A DNA stretch of 45,506 nucleotides. Source: RUG708 sp050946535. Lineage in GTDB: Bacteria; Bacillota; Clostridia; Peptostreptococcales; Anaerovoracaceae. The stretch lies in contig JBMNUZ010000014.1 in assembly GCA_050946535.1 (NCBI GenBank), forward strand, positions 1-45,506, in the 5' to 3' direction. Positions 42,920-45,506 of this stretch are shown here, piece after piece. The notes beneath the pieces were generated by a model. That model saw only the letters and a program-made list of their open reading frames with translations. It was not told the DNA's origin and did not search any database. Positions within the stretch are counted from its first letter, which is position 1; the number at the start of each line of letters is the position of its first letter. Position numbers and translations under genes: made by a program.

Positions 42920-43009
42920 AGATAACTCGTGAAGGATAAGGCTGGGTTCTCAAATGAGAGTAGGCGTTAATCGCTGAGCATTCCTTTGCCCCTGGGGTTA
43001 TCTTTTTTT
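42920..43009 (+). ncRNA. Candidate structured small RNA of the prophage
   Basis: About 90 bases lie between a promoter and a seven-base T-run (43003-43009). Nested pairing is visible. An outer stem GATAACTC (42921-42928) pairs with GGGTTATC (43002 end), 8 pairs with one G-U, and the T-run follows directly. A second stem is AAGGA/TCCTT. Inside these, TTCTC-AAAT-GAGAG and GCG-TTAAT-CGC form small hairpins. So one long-range stem both closes the RNA and acts as terminator. It contains no open frame of note. Its right half is antisense to the end of the frameshifted gene at 42967-43199, which could also explain part of the pattern. No known family was recognised with certainty. Confidence 0.55.
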
Positions 43010-43199
43010 ATGCTATCAAATATGTTGTTAGGATCTTTTGAGATCTCGTCCACAAGAAATTCAAGCGCCTGCAGTGAATATTTGTAATAGGTAGTGGCGT
43101 TTCCAGCCGTGTATTTCCAGCAAAACTGCTCGTTTTCTTTTATCCCGTAGTACTTTACAAGATTATTAAAATGGAAAGCTGTTATTTTATGTCGCTCAT
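42967..43199 (-). pseudogene. Small prophage protein gene with a one-base frameshift
   Basis: GGAGGAAACA directly precedes an ATG at 43199, but the frame stops after MSDIK. Reading on in the -1 frame gives a clean 72-residue run (ITAFHFNNLVKYYG, ENEQFCWKYTAGNATTYYKY, then EISKDPNNIF) to TAA at 42967. Adding one A to the A-run at 43185-43188 restores MSDIKITAFHF and an uninterrupted 77-residue protein. No slippery heptamer is present, so mutation or a sequencing error is likelier than programmed shifting. It lies 20 bases after the repressor in the same direction, so it belongs to the repressor operon. The family is not recognised. Confidence 0.7.
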
Positions 43200-43219
43200 T
43201 GTTTCCTCCTTCCCGAATC

Positions 43220-43837
43220 TTATCTGTTCATTTTCCTTCTCAGCTCCACAACGACTCCCAGTATCGATATCGGATTATCGGGGTCGTCATAATCGTAGAA
43301 GTGCGCTTCGTACTGCGGATCCGGATTGAGGGGCTGCAGCAGGATACCGAACGGTTGTTTGATCACGCGCTTGAGTGTGGCGTTATATCCGTTGACGTAG
43401 ACCACAGCGTCCTGTCCGCTCTCGCAGTCAGGCTGCCTCAGGCAGATGATAGTATCGCCGGGCTGATACGTGGGATACATGCTGTATCCTTCCACCATCA
43501 GGCCGAAGTACTCTTTATCTCCTCTCAACCATTCCTCCGGGATGTCTTCCCAGTCGATAATATCTTCTACCGCTTCCAGCGGGATCCCGGCTGGAACCTT
43601 GCCGTAAACCTTGATTCGGGTTGAAGAATTTCGCGAAGTAGGAGTGTCAATTTGATATCCGACAATTTCCGAAGGTTGAATCTGCAATACGTCCGCAAGT
43701 TTTTTTATTCGGTCACGGCGCATATTAGCGATATCTCCAGTTTCCCAGCGAGACACTGTTCCTTCCGCCACACCGACCGCTTGAGCAACCTCTTTTAGGG
43801 TCAGCCCAAGCTGCTTTCGTCTTTTTCTTAAATCCAT
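43220..43837 (-). CDS. CI/LexA-type repressor (HTH plus S24 autopeptidase)
   Basis: A 205-residue lysogeny repressor. Residues 3-58 form an XRE helix-turn-helix (LGLTLKEVAQAVGVAEGTVSRWE). From about 75 it is an S24 peptidase with a candidate self-cleavage Ala83-Gly84, Ser119 (EGYSMYPTYQPGD) and Lys156 (NATLKRV). RecA-stimulated self-cleavage would couple induction to DNA damage. It faces a Cro-like gene across a shared operator region, the classic lambdoid switch layout. Confidence 0.93.
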   Translation of the reverse strand: MDLRKRRKQLGLTLKEVAQAVGVAEGTVSRWETGDIANMRRDRIKKLADVLQIQPSEIVGYQIDTPTSRNSSTRIKVYGKVPAGIPLEAVEDIIDWEDIPEEWLRGDKEYFGLMVEGYSMYPTYQPGDTIICLRQPDCESGQDAVVYVNGYNATLKRVIKQPFGILLQPLNPDPQYEAHFYDYDDPDNPISILGVVVELRRKMNR

Positions 43838-43861
43838 TTTGGTTCTTCCTTTCTTTTAAGT

Positions 43862-43890
43862 ATTATATTTTCGTTGTCGCAAATATGCAA
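43862..43890 (-). promoter_or_regulatory. Repressor promoter (leftward)
   Basis: On the minus strand TTGCAT (43890-43885), 17 bases, TATAAT (43867-43862), 25 bases before the repressor ATG. The spacer contains TTTGCGAC, an operator-like half site. Confidence 0.7.
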
Positions 43891-43979
43891 TAATCGTTGC
43901 AAAAAAATATCCGTTAATGCAAGTTTTCATATTGACAGCTACAAATATGCGACTTATAATTAACTTGCGAAAACGCAAG
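43875..43979. promoter_or_regulatory. Operator region of the lysogeny switch
   Basis: Several TGCGA/TCGCA half sites occur between the divergent promoters: GTCGCAAATATGC near 43877, AATATGCGAC near 43944, and the clear inverted repeat CTTGCG-AAAA-CGCAAG at 43964-43979 just after the rightward -10. A further related sequence, CGTAAACGCATA, lies at about 44220-44231 before the next gene. The binding proteins should be the repressor and the Cro-like protein. Confidence 0.65.
43932..43960 (+). promoter_or_regulatory. Rightward early promoter
   Basis: TTGACA (43932-43937), 17 bases, TATAAT (43955-43960), a complete consensus match. Operator half sites lie in its spacer and immediately downstream, so it should be fully repressible. 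Confidence 0.9.
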
Positions 43980-44008
43980 AGATAAAAGTAAAGGAGGTGA
44001 TAATATCA

Positions 44009-44215
44009 ATGTTTAAAGAAAACGAATTTATGGCCGAACTTGCGAGAAAAGAAATGACCGTTCCAGATATTGCCGAAGCTTTAGGGCTTAACAAGGCTAC
44101 AATTTGGCGTAAAATTCATAATAACGGAAGCTTTTCCAGGAATGAAATAGCGACAATCTCAAGAGTTCTTGATCTGGATTCGGCTGACATGGACAAAATT
44201 TTTTTTGCCGATTAA
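44009..44215 (+). CDS. Cro-like helix-turn-helix protein
   Basis: A 68-residue protein with an HTH at about 17-45 (MTVPDIAEALGLNKATIWRK, then a recognition-like helix and FSRNEIATISRVLDL). AAAGGAGGTGA, a near perfect anti-SD match, precedes 44009; an upstream in-frame GTG lies inside that RBS and is not the start. First gene of the rightward early operon, so it is expected to oppose the repressor. Confidence 0.85.
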   Translation: MFKENEFMAELARKEMTVPDIAEALGLNKATIWRKIHNNGSFSRNEIATISRVLDLDSADMDKIFFAD

Positions 44216-44248
44216 CTTACGTAAACGCATATTTGGGAGGATTCAAAT

Positions 44249-44452
44249 GTGACAACCACGACAGAAATAGCCAGAAGGCTGAGGAAGTCCGTAAACGGGG
44301 CTGACGTCATGACGCTGACAGACTTTCAGCGGTTCATGGGTTACGGCAAGAACGGCGGAAAAGACAAGCTTGCGGGCATACCGAAGTTTTACGGCAAGTT
44401 TTACATGATAGAGGACATAGCAAAAGTCCTCTACGCAAACATGGAGGAATGA
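44249..44452 (+). CDS. Small phage DNA-binding-like protein (excisionase/regulator type)
   Basis: A 67-residue basic protein starting with GTG at 44249 after GGGAGGATT. The sequence VMTLTDFQRFMGYGKNGGKD is like the winged-helix 'choose a partner helix' start of small phage excisionase or DNA-binding proteins, and FYMIEDIAKVLYANMEE ends it. Family assignment is tentative. It stops 1 base before the next start. Confidence 0.6.
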   Translation: MTTTTEIARRLRKSVNGADVMTLTDFQRFMGYGKNGGKDKLAGIPKFYGKFYMIEDIAKVLYANMEE

Positions 44453-44453
44453 C

Positions 44454-44708
44454 ATGGAAAGAGACATGAACGAATTCATCAGAGAACGGGATATTATTTC
44501 CGATCTCAGCCGTGAGCTGGTAAGCAGCACGAACGACATCAACGCTATCCATTACTTCCAGAAGGAGCACCTGGGCGAGTTTCTCAAGGTCGTCTATCCG
44601 GATGGCGGATACAAGTGGTTCAAGATGACTTACGCGGGGCTTAGCCGTGTAAAGGATGAGACGGCCGTCAAGACTCTGGAAACGGAAACGCACTGGGAGG
44701 TCTTCTGA
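44454..44708 (+). CDS. Hypothetical prophage early protein
   Basis: An 84-residue, acidic, soluble protein (MERDMNEFIRERDIISDLSR start, aromatic GGYKWFKMTYAGLSR in the middle). I do not recognise a family. It is tightly packed: starts 1 base after the preceding stop, and its TGA overlaps the next ATG by one base, so it is translated as part of the early operon. Confidence 0.6.
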   Translation: MERDMNEFIRERDIISDLSRELVSSTNDINAIHYFQKEHLGEFLKVVYPDGGYKWFKMTYAGLSRVKDETAVKTLETETHWEVF

Positions 44709-44866
44709 TGCAGCCGCATAAGTACATGACCTGCTGCCTGTGCGGTCTGGTCTGAAACGTCCCGCTTCAGACCAAAGTCAAGGAAGGTCAATATATCTGT
44801 CCTACGTGCTGGCTCAGGCAGCACAGAGCACTACAGAAAAGCAAAGAAGGGAGGGTGAAAAAGTAA
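44708..44866 (+). pseudogene. Zinc-ribbon ORF interrupted by in-frame UGA
   Basis: Read through a TGA at codon 16 (44753-44755), this 52-codon frame has C9xxC12 and C31PTC34, a zinc-ribbon pattern, and a basic tail. The frame is coupled to the neighbours on both sides (TGATG start, TAATG end), so it is an ancestral gene. The TGA sits in a perfect 8-pair hairpin: GGTCTGAA (44749-44756) with TTCAGACC (44766-44773). It could be a nonsense mutation (for example from CGA). Other genes here stop with TGA, so the code is standard. Confidence 0.6.
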
Positions 44867-45057
44867 TGGAGTTGGCTATTTTTTATGCGGGCACAGCTAT
44901 CGGATTCTTTGTACTCGCTTACTTTGAGCAGAGGTCAAAGAAGAAAAAGGCAGCAAAGGCTGCGGAGGAAGAGCGCCAGTACACACTGGCCAGAAAACTC
45001 GAAACAGAAGAAAAGGCCCGCAGATCATGGGAATCGATCGTACGGGCGAGCAAGTAA
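44866..45057 (+). CDS. Small single-span membrane protein
   Basis: A 63-residue protein. It has an N-terminal hydrophobic span (ELAIFYAGTAIGFFVLAYFE) followed by a highly charged helix (RSKKKKAAKAAEEERQ), so it is likely a type with its C-terminus in the cytoplasm. GGGAGGGTG upstream favours 44866 over the longer frame from 44740. Function unknown; small membrane proteins of this kind are common in phage early operons. Confidence 0.6.
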   Translation: MELAIFYAGTAIGFFVLAYFEQRSKKKKAAKAAEEERQYTLARKLETEEKARRSWESIVRASK

Positions 45058-45063
45058 TTCAGC

Positions 45064-45088
45064 CATCTGATAGTGGGGCTATCAGATG
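45064..45088. other. Perfect hairpin in the early operon
   Basis: CATCTGATAG (45064-45073) and CTATCAGATG (45079-45088) pair over 10 bases with loop TGGGG. No T-run follows, so it is not a standard terminator; an RNA processing site or protein site is possible. Confidence 0.6.
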
Positions 45089-45121
45089 ACATTATCAAAA
45101 TTATATCACAAAGGAGGAATC

Positions 45122-45506
45122 ATGGATTTAACAATCAGATTAAGCGCAGATGAAGCGCAGACCGCTGTTGAAAGCGGATCCATGCTCGACCTGATAAAGG
45201 TCATCAAGCATGAAAAAGTATCAGACAACGCCAGACAGATCACGATCAACGAGATCATAAACAACCAGACGACGGCAAAGAAAGAACCCGCAGACGAAAA
45301 GACCGAAGAAACCGCAGAAACGGCGGCTGAAAAATCTGAAGAACCATCACCTGAGCCGGCTAAGAAAGCGGCAAAGCCGAAGCACAGCAAGGAAGAGATC
45401 AGGGCGCTGGCAGGTCCGATCGTGAGAGCGGGTCTCGGCAAGACAAAGCTCAGACCTGTACTCGGCAGGTTCGGCGTCAATTCCGTCTCAGAGGCGGGGG
45501 ATGACA
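45122..45506 (+). CDS. Prophage early protein, cut by the right edge
   Basis: At least 128 residues, starting at 45122 after AAAGGAGGAA. A head of about 55 residues (MDLTIRLSADEAQTAVESGS) is followed by a Glu/Ala/Lys-rich linker (about 60-92). A C-terminal part from about 94 (SKEEIRALAGPIVRAGLGKT ... RFGVNSVSEAG) resembles the short C-terminal module of phage proteins often labelled 'rRNA biogenesis protein rrp5', a name without proven meaning. The function is unknown. Confidence 0.55.
   Translation, partial: MDLTIRLSADEAQTAVESGSMLDLIKVIKHEKVSDNARQITINEIINNQTTAKKEPADEKTEETAETAAEKSEEPSPEPAKKAAKPKHSKEEIRALAGPIVRAGLGKTKLRPVLGRFGVNSVSEAGDD

Noticed and set aside
43180..43199. Programmed -1 frameshift in the small repressor-operon gene
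   Set aside because: No X XXY YYZ slippery heptamer or downstream stimulatory structure was seen; a missing A is simpler.
44708..44866. Selenocysteine insertion or recoded UGA
   Set aside because: The context is not a redox motif, the stem starts at the UGA rather than at a SECIS-like distance, and nearby genes use TGA as stop. Kept only as a readthrough question.
42695..45506. Full CRISPR-Cas locus
   Set aside because: No cas-like gene is found on either strand between the integrase and the right edge; the flanking genes are phage lysogeny genes.

Overview
The window looks like an anaerobic Bacillota (Clostridia-like) chromosome of moderate GC. The signs are a complete Firmicutes-style dcw cluster without ftsA, a meso-DAP type MurE, MutS2, a DgkA-type kinase, ferredoxin-tailed aldo/keto reductase, S-layer-homology debris and consensus sigma-A promoters (TTGACA-N17-TATAAT). 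An oral or gut Eubacteriales (Family XIII/Anaerovoracaceae-like) host is my guess. The sequence alone does not fix the genus.

Layout. 1-6050 is a loosely packed, repeat-rich accessory region: two copies of a small molybdopterin-binding (Mop/TOBE) gene front end flanking an SRAP/HMCES gene, a nitroreductase, an undecaprenol/diacylglycerol kinase, a PRTase and a flavin reductase. Two long non-coding gaps (3.25-4.16 kb and 4.72-5.48 kb) lie here. 6.3-11.8 kb carries an Fe-S aldo/keto reductase, a CtpE-like P-type ATPase, a lipoprotein, lgt and a fragment of an SLH gene. 12.1-14.9 kb is ychF, a DUF2007 gene and a fused aroD-aroK gene. 15.4-29.7 kb is the dcw cluster mraZ-rsmH-ftsL-pbp(spoVD/ftsI-like)-murE-murF-mraY-murD-ftsW-murG-divIB(ftsQ)-ftsZ. 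It has promoters before mraZ and ftsZ and an unexpected intrinsic terminator between ftsL and pbp. 29.8-41.0 kb is housekeeping: pheS-pheT-zapA-mutS2, argS, a radical SAM gene, a TPR gene and a DUF554 gene.

41.1-41.5 kb is a tRNA operon (Asn-GUU, Leu-UAA, initiator Met) with a perfect promoter and a strong terminator. Directly after the initiator tRNA comes a tyrosine integrase pointing back at it, the left end of a prophage or related integrative element that runs off the right edge. The element holds, in order: integrase, a two-spacer mini-CRISPR array with type I-E-like repeats and no cas genes in view, a promoter-driven structured small-RNA candidate, a frameshifted small gene, a CI/LexA-like S24 repressor, a divergent operator/promoter switch, a Cro-like gene and several small early genes. 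One of these has an in-frame UGA buried in a perfect hairpin.

The most interesting part is 42.69-43.01 kb: an orphan mini-CRISPR array and an apparently independent small RNA side by side in the lysogeny module. All calls were made by reading the sequence; no database or folding program was run.
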